From Epinephelus fuscoguttatus (Eukaryota; Chordata; Actinopteri; Perciformes; Serranidae), in NCBI RefSeq assembly GCF_011397635.1, contig NC_064757.1, forward strand, positions 31,945,339 through 32,009,338: a stretch of 64,000 nucleotides of DNA. Reading direction: 5' to 3'. A program made the position numbers and the translations under genes. The notes beneath the pieces were generated by a model. That model did no database searches. It was not told the DNA's origin and was given only the letters and a program-made list of their open reading frames with translations. Shown here piece by piece: positions 48,701 to 55,860 of this stretch; positions within the stretch are counted from its first letter, which is position 1, and the number at the start of each line of letters is the position of its first letter.

Positions 48701-51211
48701 CTTCACCTCTCCTCCTCCTCCATCTCTTCTTCACCTCCTCCTCCTCCTTCTTCTTCTTCAGTAAATTGGCTCAGGACAACCGTATGGAGAGTCCCATTCC
48801 CATCCTGCCGCTGTCCACCCCGGATGTAGAGACTGAGAAACTGATCAAAATGAAAGATGAGGAGGTACTAAGAAACTTTTGCTTTTTGATGTTTCGTGTT
48901 TTGATTTTTCATGTATATATTGTAGCTGCGTCATAGGTCTTTGGTAGTGACGGTGTAGTGTTATGTCCCTGTGTCAAAACAAGATGGCATGAAGCATGAA
49001 GTTCATTCACCTCTAAGAGATTATTTCATGTAACTTGAATGTAATTTAATGGTCCAACGAGTAACACATAAAGACAAAACAACAACGACTGGCCAGCTCA
49101 CTCAGTGTAAAAGTCCGTGGTACAAGCAGGCAGTCCAAAAATGCATCCAAGGCACTCTGAATGTAGTTAAAAATTCTTTATTAATACATGGATAACCAAC
49201 GTGTTTTGACTAGAGAGTCTTCATCATGGTCTTCATCAGTGTGTAACACATGTGGTGTGACTAAAAGGCTGTTACTTGAACTTAATGTCTTAGGCTCATT
49301 AAATGTATTTTCTTAAGTTCAGTTCACTTAATAGATTTTAAATTAGAACAGCTAATGAACAGGCTACTTAAGTGAAGGTAGGTAGGTAGTTAGCAGCAGT
49401 TAATTTCGAACATGTAAGTAGCAAATAAACAAAATAATCATACAGTAGCAGACAGACATAAAAACATAGGTTACTAAAGGAAGCATGAAAACAACATATA
49501 ATGATTTGATTTACATGTCCAAAAAGGAGTGGGAGGAAGTAAGTAGGAACTTATTTATTCCCACCCCTTCTCCATAAATTAATAATAGTCAGTTATGTAG
49601 CTCCCCAGCAGTATAAAGCTGTACAATAATTAATTCTCCCAGACCTATTCTAATATATTAAATTAATTACCAGTAATAATTATCTTACAGCAAGATATAA
49701 ATAATTACAAAATACTTTTCTTATATATATACCTTATTCAAAAAAATATTCCCATCTTTATATCCTTATCTAAACATGACAGATGTGTTTTGCTTTGTCA
49801 AACTATGTATATGTACACAAACATAAAAGTAAAACAATGCTTCTTCTTCTTTTTACTATAATTATTACATAATGACACATGCATCAATGGTTAGTTATTT
49901 ATCATATTACCTGATTATAAGGGAAAAACAATAGAAGTCACTATTCATTTAGTAAATACAAAGAAGAAAGCTAAAACAAATGCATAATATAACATTCAAT
50001 TTAACATCTGACACCGGAGAGAAAAAATATAAGCATAAATATCTAAAAAAAAAAAATAAACACTTATATAACAACACATTCTCACTCCCAGCTCATCAAA
50101 TACTGATGCTTGGTCAGTGGCCTTATACATCAAAATATTACACACTAGGTGCCCCTCCTGCATCCATTATAGTTGCCTCAGGACAGTGTGTCAATTTATG
50201 CTTGTTTCATGCATAGCATTTTTCAAAATAAAGTTGTTTTCACAGGAAATGTACACTTACTGAATGCAATTATAATTAATTATTGTTGGCACTGAAATAT
50301 AAATGTATACAGAACATATACGGACCTCAATAGCGTGGCTTAAACTGCAAAAATGTTCCAATAAGAACAAGTACATATATATTTGTGTTAAATATTCCAA
50401 AAAGAAAGAAAGAAATACACTCAGTCGCCGTTTCAGTCATTAACCTGAACAATTCAAAGCAATTACACATTATTATATGTATATTATATAAGTCAGTTCT
50501 CTACATGAATTTAACATAACATGTATATACATTTACATATTGTTGGGACAGTGGTGCAGTGGTTAGCATTGTCGCCTCACAGCAAGAGGGTTCCAGGGTT
50601 GGGGGAGCCCTTCTGTGCGGAGTTTGCATGTTCTCCCAGTGTCAGCGTGGGTTTTCTCCGGGTACTCCGGCTTCCTCCCACAGTCCAAAGACATGCAGGT
50701 TAATTGGTGACTCTAAATTGTCTGTAGGTGTGAATGTGAGTGTGAATGGTTGTCTGTCTCTATGTTGTCAGCCCTGTGATAGTCTGGTGACCTGTCCAGG
50801 GTGTACAGTGCCTTGCCTCTCACACCCTCTATAATACCATTGTGAATCCAGTCTGATAGCAGATTCTACCATGTCTTTGGAGTCCATTAAGACATATGAT
50901 TTAGGTCTAAAATCCAACTTTTCATTAATAATGCCCTGAATGAAATCCTGTATTTAGTGCCAGTATTTCTAAATTATTAATAATCCTAGCAGCCTCCTAT
51001 TAGAATCCCTGCGACATTTCTAAATCCACAGCAGTGATTATTATCTTTAAGCTAGAGTCAGTATGATATCTATTTTAGGATTAAGCCCACACCAGCTAGC
51101 TTCAGGATATATGTATGAATTTAAGCAAACGTTCCTCTCTGTCCGCAGCTGAAGAGGATGCAGGAGATGCTGAACAAGATGCAGCAGCAGATGCACGACA
51201 AAGACCAGTGA
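23986..51211 (+). CDS. sept5: Septin 5, complete coding region in 12 exons
   Basis: A filament-forming GTPase; in mammals SEPT5 is enriched in neurons and platelets and restrains vesicle exocytosis. Coding exons: 23,986-24,031; 24,173-24,186; 44,238-44,328; 44,474-44,560; 45,246-45,369; 45,539-45,673; 45,902-46,019; 46,106-46,207; 48,300-48,396; 48,480-48,615; 48,762-48,864; 51,149-51,211. They sum to 1,116 nt, 371 residues, against 369 in human. Landmarks: start [11 protein letters not shown] (human MSTGLRYKSKL), polybasic '[11 protein letters not shown]', P-loop GESGMGKS (residues 51-58), DTPGFGD (108-114), AKAD (189-192), septin-unique element '[15 protein letters not shown]', and a C-terminal coiled coil '[19 protein letters not shown]'. 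No lesion was seen. gp1bb follows 3 kb downstream, the same neighbour as in mammals. Whether this is the fish a or b paralogue cannot be told. Confidence 0.95.
24173..24186 (+). CDS. sept5: sept5 14-nt microexon
   Basis: Exon 1 ends with one base of a codon (24,031, donor GTGAGC). After a 141-nt intron, 'CATCAG' precedes 14 bases 'AGGATAGCATAGAG' followed by the donor GTAAGA. Spliced, it encodes EDSIE and keeps frame with the exon at 44,238 (EKQYVGF). Mammalian SEPT5 has a comparable EDKQDID segment at this place. Only a 14-nt exon restores both frame and alignment. Confidence 0.85.
25237..25435 (+). repeat. Partial copy of the piggyBac-like MITE at 28,820
   Basis: Shares ordered blocks with 28,825-29,045: 'CCTCCTGA', 'GTTTACTT(A/G)ACC', 'CCTG(T/C)TGTCCT', 'TAGTG', 'AGAGCACAATA', 'CCATTTCTGCCAAGTCA' and 'CTGCAGCCGATCCCGACACAAA'. 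The right half and right end are missing. Confidence 0.75.
25613..25765 (+). mobile_element. tRNA-derived SINE, internally deleted
   Basis: Starts with a tRNA-like head ('CAGTAGCTCACCTGGTAGAGC', split here as an A-box of 'TAGCTCACCTGGTAGAGC') and continues with 'CGCGGGTCCTTTGCTGCATGTCATCCC' in two pieces, then an 'AATAAAGGCAAAAAGGCAAAAG' tail. The B-box block present in the copy at 37,317-37,510 is missing. Confidence 0.8.
26187..26237. repeat. (CA)n microsatellite
   Basis: About 25 uninterrupted CA units in sept5 intron 2. Confidence 0.95.
27280..27900. repeat. Fish dispersed repeat rich in 'CAAGTC' motifs
   Basis: Starts with 'AGAGGTGGGTTC' and 'AAGTCACAAGTCAAGTCCCAA', and ends with repeated 'AAGTCAAAAGGCTCAAGTAC', 'AAGTCCAAGTCAAGATG' and 'GACTTGGGTCCACACTTC'. 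These match a common teleost repeat whose two ends carry multiple ACTTGACTT-like words. Limits are approximate. Confidence 0.55.
28040..28590. repeat. Unnamed dispersed repeat, copy 1 (pair with 37,260-38,130)
   Basis: Aligns by eye over most of its length with 37,260-38,130. Shared blocks in order: 'GGAATAGACAAGTTTT', 'ACAATGTAATGGCT', 'AGAATAATGACAC', 'GCCTTGCTTTCAC', 'TCTGTCTGCCA', 'AGCTATC(G/A)GTAGCTATC', 'TCTGGTTGTCTTTG' and 'AATAATACCA'. It has no internal SINE, unlike the other copy. Confidence 0.8.
28820..29307. mobile_element. piggyBac-like MITE with TTAA ends
   Basis: A 488-bp segment bounded by TTAA at both ends, with perfect inner terminal repeats CCTCCTGAGACC (28,824-28,835) and GGTCTCAGGAGG (29,292-29,303). 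There is no transposase. TTAA target duplication plus short terminal repeats is the piggyBac signature. A partial second copy lies at 25,237. Confidence 0.85.
30130..30395. repeat. Fish dispersed repeat with 'TTTGTATAGCACC' head
   Basis: Has the head 'GCATTTGTATAGCACCTTTC' followed by 'AAAGCGTTTTCACACTACA', 'CCATTCACACACACAC', 'GGTGCCAGGTATTGAACTG' and 'GATGACAATCTGCTCAACCTCC'. This is the order of a very common teleost repeat. A second head-like fragment is at 30,838-30,870. Confidence 0.65.
31817..32150 (+). mobile_element. hAT-type transposon, 5' end with start of transposase frame
   Basis: Begins 'GGGCTGGGCGGTATACCGG' followed by a region of CCGGTAT/ATACCGG words, as in fish hAT elements. 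At 32,038 an open frame starts MAAGESPES and continues '[13 protein letters not shown]', like the N-terminus upstream of the BED zinc finger in hAT/ZBED-type proteins. It then stops at about 32,147; no further transposase sequence or right end was recognised, so it is a truncated remnant. Confidence 0.6.
32220..32540. repeat. Dispersed repeat, copy B (related to 1,660-1,935)
   Basis: Contains 'GGCATTGTACGTCTCTGCAA', 'ATGTAGCGGATACGT', 'GTTTAGGCACAAAAACAAAT', 'GGTTAGGAAAAGATG', 'CTACAAAACACCCACGTTTG' and 'GGGCACTAAAAAGC'. These match copy A in order and resemble a frequent perciform repeat. Confidence 0.65.
34899..34920. repeat. (GT)n microsatellite
   Basis: About 11 GT units in sept5 intron 2. 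Confidence 0.9.
35394..35770 (+). mobile_element. Second hAT-type 5' fragment with transposase start
   Basis: Begins 'AGGGGTGTCCATATAATCG' with 'GGTAATACCAGTATCATT', a hAT-like end. At 35,530 a frame reads [11 protein letters not shown] and '[14 protein letters not shown]', resembling the run-up to a BED zinc finger in hAT transposases. The similarity is lost after about 60 codons. Remnant only. Confidence 0.55.
35806..35950 (+). mobile_element. tRNA-derived SINE, internally deleted copy
   Basis: Has the head 'CTCAGTGGCTCAGTGAGTAG', then 'GTGGCCCTTTGCTGCATGTC', 'CTTCCCCTTTCATTC' and 'TACTGTCCTGTCTAATATGG'. Same family as 25,613 and 37,317, again lacking the B-box block. Confidence 0.75.
36272..36311. 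repeat. (GT)n microsatellite
   Basis: About 20 GT units, followed by GGGTGGATGGGTGGGTGC. Confidence 0.95.
37260..38130. repeat. Unnamed dispersed repeat, copy 2, interrupted by a SINE
   Basis: Homologous to 28,040-28,590 by shared ordered blocks, but split by the SINE at 37,317-37,510 and by extra sequence at about 37,690-37,860. Because the SINE sits inside sequence that is continuous in copy 1, the repeat is older than the SINE. Confidence 0.8.
37317..37510 (-). mobile_element. tRNA-derived SINE with 18-bp target duplications
   Basis: On the minus strand the element starts GGGTGTCGGTTGCGTAGTGG (A-box region), has a B-box-like 'GGATTCGAATCC', then 'GTGGCCCTTTGCAGCATGTC' and ends in an A-rich tail. 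Its flanks carry the same 18 bases (CATTATAAAGTAAATGTT) at 37,299-37,316 and 37,511-37,528, a perfect target-site duplication showing LINE-type retroposition. Confidence 0.92.
38908..39052. repeat. Two (CA)n microsatellites
   Basis: (CA)n at about 38,908-38,932 and a second at about 39,015-39,051, preceded by 'ACGCGCGC'. Confidence 0.9.
39700..40450. repeat. Probable fish dispersed repeat
   Basis: Motifs such as 'GAAATGACCTATGATTGGCC', 'GGCTAGATTTTCTAAAGCC', 'AGGAGGTGCAGAAGTC', and 'GACCACTTGAATTACAATAT' recur in many teleost genomes as part of one repeat. This is recognition from memory, without a second copy in the window. Confidence 0.5.
40869..40898. repeat. (CA)n microsatellite
   Basis: About 15 CA units in sept5 intron 2. 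Confidence 0.9.
41240..41542 (+). promoter_or_regulatory. sept5: sept5 internal promoter / 5' UTR (isoform b)
   Basis: Sequence directly upstream of the alternative first coding exon, with a purine-rich 'GAAAGAAAGAAATATAAGGA' stretch. The presence of a promoter here is inferred only from the first exon that follows; no TATA box is obvious and the start site is unknown. Confidence 0.45.
41543..41617 (+). CDS. sept5: sept5 alternative first coding exon (isoform b)
   Basis: The ATG at 41,543 opens 25 codons, [19 protein letters not shown] followed by RTARQK, ending exactly at a donor GTAAAA with phase 0. This is the phase needed to join the exon at 44,238 (EKQYVGF). It resembles the alternative N-terminus of mammalian SEPT5 (MDSLAAPQDRLVEQLLSPR...), with LVE-LL-PR conserved. 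It sits inside the 20-kb intron, 17.5 kb after exon 1, and would give a 336-residue protein replacing the first 20 residues by 25 (376 in total with the shared 351). Confidence 0.85.
43565..43579. promoter_or_regulatory. Perfect palindromic ERE sequence
   Basis: AGGTCACTGTGACCT matches the consensus oestrogen response element AGGTCAnnnTGACCT at every position. It is inside a dispersed repeat, so the match may be incidental. Function is not shown by sequence. Confidence 0.5.
43692..43704 (+). promoter_or_regulatory. Perfect DR1 nuclear-receptor motif
   Basis: AGGTCAAAGGTCA is the consensus direct repeat with one-base spacing (the RXR/PPAR/HNF4 type site). It lies 113 bp after the ERE-like site in the same repeat. 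Confidence 0.5.
44713..45047. repeat. Fold-back MITE in sept5 intron 4
   Basis: Arms of about 90 nt: 44,713-44,802 ('GTGCTATTTATCACTTTAGA' ... 'GTCTGCCTTCTCTCCAATAT') and, inverted, 44,960-45,047 ('GTTGGAGAGAAGGCAGACAT' ... 'GAGTGATAAATAGCAC'). They are separated by about 157 nt. There is no coding capacity. The arrangement is that of a miniature inverted-repeat transposon, and the sequence resembles a frequent fish repeat. Confidence 0.85.
45462..45529. repeat. (TG)34 before the sept5 exon 6 acceptor
   Basis: A pure TG tract of 68 nt ending 9 nt before the AG of the acceptor (45,537-45,538), where a polypyrimidine tract would normally lie; only 'TTTGTCCTAG' separates them. Confidence 0.95.
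45539..45673 (+). CDS. sept5: sept5 exon 6, symmetric 135-nt exon
   Basis: Encodes the 45 residues around '[20 protein letters not shown]' up to '[13 protein letters not shown]' of the GTPase domain. Both borders interrupt a codon after its second base, so the exon is symmetric and skipping it would keep frame. It is flanked by complementary TG and CA tracts. Confidence 0.9.
45680..45711. repeat. (CA)15 just after the sept5 exon 6 donor
   Basis: A pure CA tract starting 7 nt after the exon border (donor GTAATA). It is complementary in RNA to the TG tract upstream of the same exon. Confidence 0.95.
46284..46724. repeat. hAT-like non-autonomous repeat in sept5 intron 8
   Basis: The left end 'AGAGCTGCACAATATATTA' and right end 'TAATATCGTGCAGCCCGTCT' are inverted relatives of each other (GCTGCACAATAT / ATATCGTGCAGC), as in the common fish 'GGGCTGCACGATAT' repeat. 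A target duplication could not be fixed by eye. Confidence 0.6.
47076..47480. repeat. Fish dispersed repeat in sept5 intron 8
   Basis: 'ATAGACTGTATAAAATAATG', 'GATGTCACCCACTGGTGTG', 'GGAGCCAGAAGTGACCATAT', 'TTGGACGAGAGGGTGGAGCT' and 'AAATATGCATAACTTTAAGC' occur in the order of a very common teleost repeat. Limits are approximate. Confidence 0.6.
49075..49265 (-). repeat. Probable retroelement tail
   Basis: On the minus strand, 'GATGAAGAC' and 'GACTCTCTAGTCAAAACACG' precede 'TTGGTTATCCATGTATTAAT' and 'AAAGAATTTTTAAC'. This resembles the 3' end shared by many fish retroelement copies. Family unknown. Confidence 0.45.
49266..50535. other. AT-rich part of sept5 intron 11
   Basis: Very AT-rich sequence without recognised exon, RNA gene or named repeat. 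Confidence 0.6.
50540..50835 (+). mobile_element. Fish tRNA-like dispersed repeat, 5' half
   Basis: The head 'GTGGTGCAGTGGTTAGCATT' (A-box-like) is followed by 'GGTTCCAGGG' (B-box-like), 'GGAGTTTGCATGTTCTCCC', 'GTCCAAAGACATGCAGG', 'GACTCTAAATTG', 'GTGTGAATGGTTGTCTGTCT' and 'GACCTGTCCAGGGTGTAC'. This is one of the most frequent repeats in teleosts. The 3' end ('GCTGGGATAGGCTCCAGC...') is absent here. Confidence 0.8.
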
Positions 51212-52187
51212 TGTCCTCCTGGTCTGCAGCGCCTCCTGCTGTTTCCCCCCTGAATGACAGTGAGACCTTCAGACATTGAACATGGATATCATGTGTTAGT
51301 GGCGACTCTGGCTGTACATTTACCCTCAGTTTGGTGCTTTGTATAGTTTGTCTGCCTGGACGGTTGTTTGTCAGAGCTTTTTTTTTTTTGATCTCTGAAA
51401 CTACCCGTTTGCCCACTTTGAGCCCCCTTGCTGTGGTTTAACAGTCTTAACATATATAATATAAATGCGTAATTTAAATTACTACTCAGTGTATCTAATT
51501 TATAAATGCAATGCTAAACTTTTTGGATATTTTGTCAGGGTATGATGCTACAAGATGTTTTGTAAAGATATTTAGGCTGTTGGTGATGTTAAGATTTGAT
51601 GGATATTGTTTTTTATTATGTGTTTGTGAGTGTGTGTTTGGGTGCGTGAGTGTTTGTACTTCCTCCAGGTATCCGTCCATAAACCCCCCCATTTATCCAC
51701 AGTGACTTTACTTTTGTTAAAACTTTTGCTCTTGTTAATTTGCTCTCTGATCCTCATAAATACCTTTTATGTGACATTTTTTCTTTCACATATGGCAAGT
51801 CAAAATATCCTCTCCCAGCATTTTTACATGTGCTGGCTGAGCTGAAATGCACTTATTGCCAGTGGCTAACTGTGAATGGAGAGCCTTTGACATAATGAGA
51901 GGGTCGGTGCAGTGCAGGGTGCATGTGCAAGCATGCTGACATTACTCATATCCGCTACATGCTGTGGGCCTATTTTTACTGCTTTATAGCCGATGCCTTG
52001 TGCTTGTATTAAAATGCATCATGACCTACAGTATGCTTTGTTGCCACTAAGGTAAAAAAAAATAGATCAACGATGAGGAGAAAATACTGTGTTAATGCTT
52101 CTGTTTTAAATTTCTCTCCTTGGAAGTGAGTTGCTGCATTTTGCTGGTGAAGATGTGTATCCTGTGTGTGAGTTAAAACTGTCTGAG

Positions 52188-52190
<3 letters not shown>

Positions 52191-52230
<40 letters not shown>
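52191..52230. repeat. (GT)20 in sept5 3' UTR
   Basis: Uninterrupted GT units about 80 nt before the sept5 polyadenylation signal. Confidence 0.95.
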
Positions 52231-52232
<2 letters not shown>

Positions 52233-52309
52233 GCCGATGCCGAGGAACAGTACATATTTTGCCTGAAGGCTGTGAGCTCAGCCTGTGCCCTGTTTATAAA
52301 TGTGTGACA

Positions 52310-52315
52310 AATAAA
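52310..52315 (+). terminator. Polyadenylation signal AATAAA (sept5)
   Basis: Within 'GTGACAAATAAACTCTTG', followed by the GT/T-rich 'TTGTTTCTCG'. Because a canonical signal is present here, read-through into gp1bb need not be the rule, in contrast to the weak human SEPT5 signal. Confidence 0.65.
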
Positions 52316-53049
52316 CTCTTGTTTCTCGTCAACCTGCATCACTTTGAATGTTACAGTGTTAAGGTCCAGTGAGTGCAGCACCAACATCCTCCGTCACTTC
52401 CGGCTGTCATAGTCTGAACGGCAGGGCTCTGAGCTGGAGCTGCTGCAGGAAAGCATTATCTGCTGATTCATGTTTATCTACTGCTGCAATGCTTCCTCAA
52501 CACTGCACACAGCGTCTTCTCCCTGCCAGTCAGAGCAGACACAAGCAGACATTAACAGTAACGATTAATCTATTAGTTGACAGTTATTAAATTAATCACC
52601 TAACGAATTTGATATTCAATGAACTGGTTTGAGTAATTTTTCTAGGAAAGACAGTCAAAATTCTTTAATTCCTGCTCCTTAAATGTGAATACTTTCTGAT
52701 TTCTTTACTCCTCTGACTGTAAATATGCTTGGTTTGTGGACAAAATAAGACAAATAAGGACATTATGTTGGGCTTAGAGAAACTTTTTTACCATTTTCTG
52801 TGATTTTATAGACCAGAAAATGGATCAGTTAATCGAGAAAATAATTGCAAGATTACTCAACAATAAAAATAATGGTTGGTTGCACTAATTAAATACTGTC
52901 TCTATTGTACTTCTAGGTACTGTAGTACCAAACTCTTCTTCTCAGAGAACCTCCTACAATTCATAAGAAATTATGGACCTCAGATGAATAGTTACTGAGG
53001 GACTTCCCATGTCCTGTGAGACATTTCTGGTCGTGCGTGTGTTGTAGCC

Positions 53050-53052
<3 letters not shown>

Positions 53053-53080
<28 letters not shown>
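53053..53080. repeat. (GT)n microsatellite upstream of gp1bb
   Basis: About 14 GT units, 130 nt before the probable end of gp1bb exon 1. Confidence 0.9.
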
Positions 53081-53084
<4 letters not shown>

Positions 53085-53113
53085 TGTGTGTGTTCATATT
53101 TGTCAGGGGTGTT

Positions 53114-53119
53114 TTATCA
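53114..53119 (-). promoter_or_regulatory. gp1bb: Candidate GATA site of gp1bb promoter
   Basis: TTATCA on the plus strand is TGATAA on the minus strand, a WGATAR match, about 90 nt before the likely exon 1 donor. The human GP1BB promoter depends on a GATA site. Single short match, so weak evidence. Confidence 0.35.
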
Positions 53120-53139
53120 GTTAGTGCCAGCTGCCTGCA

Positions 53140-53206
53140 ACACACACACTCGGCTCAGAGTGACCTAAGAAACACAGTCCTCTCCTGAAGACACGCAGCA
53201 CTGAAG
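53140..53206 (+). other. gp1bb: Probable gp1bb non-coding first exon
   Basis: Sequence ending 'AGCACTGAAG' followed by the donor GTAAAC at 53,207. It would splice to the acceptor CACCAG at 54,359, twelve bases before the gp1bb ATG. Inferred from splice-site quality and position; the 5' limit is unknown. Confidence 0.4.
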
Positions 53207-54290
53207 GTAAACGACTCTCCTTTATAATTACTGACATTAAAACATTGTTTAGTGACCCATCACTCCATTTCTTTTCAAAATATGATAGCATTTAGAAACC
53301 TCCCAAGTTGGTGTGGAAAATTCAGTTTGACAGAATTACTCAAGCTGCTTTTAAGAAACATATTTTACATGATATGTGTCAAACTTTTTTCTTATTAAAA
53401 ATGTATCAAACAAAAATCCATATTCAGTAGGTCTATCGATGCTTTGAGCCATCATCTACTTAGCAAACGACCTCATGTGGAGTTACAGAAAAGACTGCAT
53501 AGACCTGACCTCAAGGTTGAAATTTAGATTTAAAGAAGACATACTGTGTGTGGATGCTCATCAGACATGAAGGGAAGTGGAGGTCTTTTTGTCAGTGCGG
53601 TAAACTAACAAAACATCAAGAAGAAAGCTGTATGTTGTGAAATTTCCAAAATATATTATTTGTTACATGAACATGTAATGTCATGTTACATAATGCTATG
53701 TTTTGTATATGGTACTTTAGTAAATTGTATAATGTTAAGTGTCAGATACTAAACCAGTGGTAAACAAGTAGCGTAGGTTTTCATTTAAACATTAGGGGAA
53801 CACATATGAGACAGGGGATTTGGGAACCTCTGCTAGAAATTTTTGAGCATCAAACACTTAATTTCCTGCATTTTGGTCATTTTTTTTATGCATTAATTTC
53901 TGTCTTTTCTGCATCAATTTATGGTGGAATTGTCTTAAATTATCTACTAATTGACCAGACCAGTATGAAGACCTGCATCATTACAACAACACAGCAAAGT
54001 ACAGCTTCATGACGCACACGTCTCTGACATAAAATCATAAACTGATCATTTTAACAAAGATGGTGGTTATTGCTGGACTCCCCTTGGATTACATTCATTT
54101 CTATTTTCTAATAATTTTAGATTCAAACAGATCCTAAAAGACAAATAAAACGTATGTAAAATAAGATGAGACATTGTTAATCCCCACGAAGGAAACTAGG
54201 TAATGGGTATCATCATGTAATTAATCTGTGTTTAGGGAACAAATAATATTGAGTCATTCCTACGATGTGATATCTGATGTCTAACAAAAA

Positions 54291-54350
54291 CCTCTCCTCT
54301 CCTCTCCTCTCCTCTCCTCTCCTCTCCTCTCCTCTCCTCTCCTCTCCTCT
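54291..54350. repeat. (CCTCT)12 at the gp1bb splice acceptor
   Basis: Twelve uninterrupted CCTCT units, all pyrimidine, ending nine nucleotides before the AG at 54,358-54,359. It is the polypyrimidine tract of the presumed intron. Confidence 0.95.
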
Positions 54351-54371
54351 CCTCACCAGTGATCGGTAACC

Positions 54372-54980
54372 ATGAAGGGGCTTCTGCTCCTGTGTCTGCT
54401 CCCCCTGTTTGGAGGTCAAAGGTCATCAGCATGCCCCCACCTTTGCTCCTGCCATGGCAGTCAGGTGGACTGCAGCAGCAAGTCTCTCACCTCCTCCTCG
54501 CTGCCCACCAGTTTCCCTGCTGGGACCACCTCCCTCCGTCTCCACAACAACCGGCTGGCCACCCTCCCTAACGGGCTCCTGGATGGTTTGACCTCCCTCA
54601 ACTCAGTCTCCCTTCATGGTAATCCCTGGGTGTGTGACTGTGGGGCTCTCTACCTGCGAGCATGGCTGCTGCATCATCCCGCCACTCTCACGTCACACCT
54701 GGGTGTCAACTGCAGCTCCCCTCCTGGCCTCAGAGGGCGGCTGGTGGTGACTTTAACAGAGAGGGAGGTGCTGGAGTCCTGCCGCTACTGGTACTGTAAT
54801 CTGGCTTTGGTGTCACAGGTTTGTCTGTTTGTGTTCGTGGTGGTGCAGGGGGCTTTGCTGGCAGCTCTCATTGTGTTCCTGAAGAGGTTTGAGAGGATTT
54901 CCAAAGAGGCGAGGAAAACCATGGAGGAGAGCTTCACAGCTGGGGAGAGTCTGATAGACAATGAGTACACGCCTTTATAG
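54372..54980 (+). CDS. gp1bb: Platelet glycoprotein Ib beta chain
   Basis: GPIb beta is a membrane subunit of the GPIb-IX-V complex, the thrombocyte/platelet receptor for von Willebrand factor. The 202-residue frame (human 206) shows a signal peptide (about 1-20), a leucine-rich-repeat N-cap with cysteines C21-P-H-L-C-S-C, and one leucine-rich repeat ('LRLHNNRLATLPNGLLDGL'). It then has an LRR C-cap 'NPWVCDCGALYLRAWLL' (84-100), a juxtamembrane 'SCRYWYC' (136-142), a transmembrane segment about 143-170 and a short basic/acidic cytoplasmic tail ending 'SLIDNEYTPL'. The juxtamembrane cysteine is where the mammalian protein is disulfide-linked to GPIb alpha. The whole coding region is in one exon. 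It directly follows sept5, as in mammals. The start was chosen because it gives the signal peptide. Intact. Confidence 0.93.
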   Translation: MKGLLLLCLLPLFGGQRSSACPHLCSCHGSQVDCSSKSLTSSSLPTSFPAGTTSLRLHNNRLATLPNGLLDGLTSLNSVSLHGNPWVCDCGALYLRAWLLHHPATLTSHLGVNCSSPPGLRGRLVVTLTEREVLESCRYWYCNLALVSQVCLFVFVVVQGALLAALIVFLKRFERISKEARKTMEESFTAGESLIDNEYTPL

Positions 54981-55126
54981 GACAGCAGCATCTGAGATGG
55001 AAGAAGAAGAGCTGTTTATCATTTGCACAGCAGAGAAAATGTCTCTTACATGCTTTTGTGTTTCAGACTATAATTACAAAGTTCATTTTAGGCACAACAA
55101 GGTGAAAAACTAGAAGGAAAACCCTC

Positions 55127-55132
55127 AATAAA
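55127..55132 (+). terminator. Polyadenylation signal AATAAA (gp1bb)
   Basis: Canonical hexamer 147 nt after the gp1bb stop codon. Confidence 0.6.
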
Positions 55133-55860
55133 TGAGTAGAGAAACATACGCAGATGCTTCCATACAGGAAACAAGTGGAGGGGTTTGATAAGTATGAAAA
55201 TACCATGACTCTGAATCCGGTTTAATTTGTTACCATGTAGGTTTTTACTTACCAGTACAAGGAATTTGCTTTGGTAAATTTGTGCATAACATAAACAAAG
55301 TAAGAGAAATTAAATTAGAAATAAAAGCAATATTGCAAAAATCATGAGTCATTCAAGAAACATGAATACAGAATAGAAGAAATTTAAATAACCTATGAAA
55401 AAATACCACAAACTATGTACGAGACATCTGAATTTAAATGAAAGACCTGTTTTAAGAGGTGGTAGTTTGTGCAGAAATGTGCAAAATTGCTCAAGGAATG
55501 AGCAGAAGTTCACAGTATAAAGAACATATACAAGAAACATGTAATGTTCAGAGATAAAGTTCCAAAGATGTGCCTTATTTAGTCCACTAAATGATGTGAA
55601 TCATGTGCTTCATCACCAAATCTTAAAAGATCTCAGGGAGATTTCATTGAAACTGTTCTGGCAGCTTGATGGCCCAACACCTCACTAAGACACGTCTTCG
55701 ACTATGTTTGCCTCCCATCTACATCCATATAGCACCATAGAACAGACTAAATGAAAATAAAGATTAAAACAGCCTAAAACACAAGTGTCTGACCAGTTTT
55801 GGATTCTTAAACCAATGTCTTTATTTTAAAGTAAATTTTCTTCTAACAATATATTGGATT

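Larger units (their letters stand above)
51212..52330 (+). other. sept5: sept5 3' UTR
   Basis: Runs from the TGA at 51,209 to just after a canonical AATAAA at 52,310-52,315, and includes a (GT)20 tract at 52,191-52,230. Length is inferred from the signal. Confidence 0.65.
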
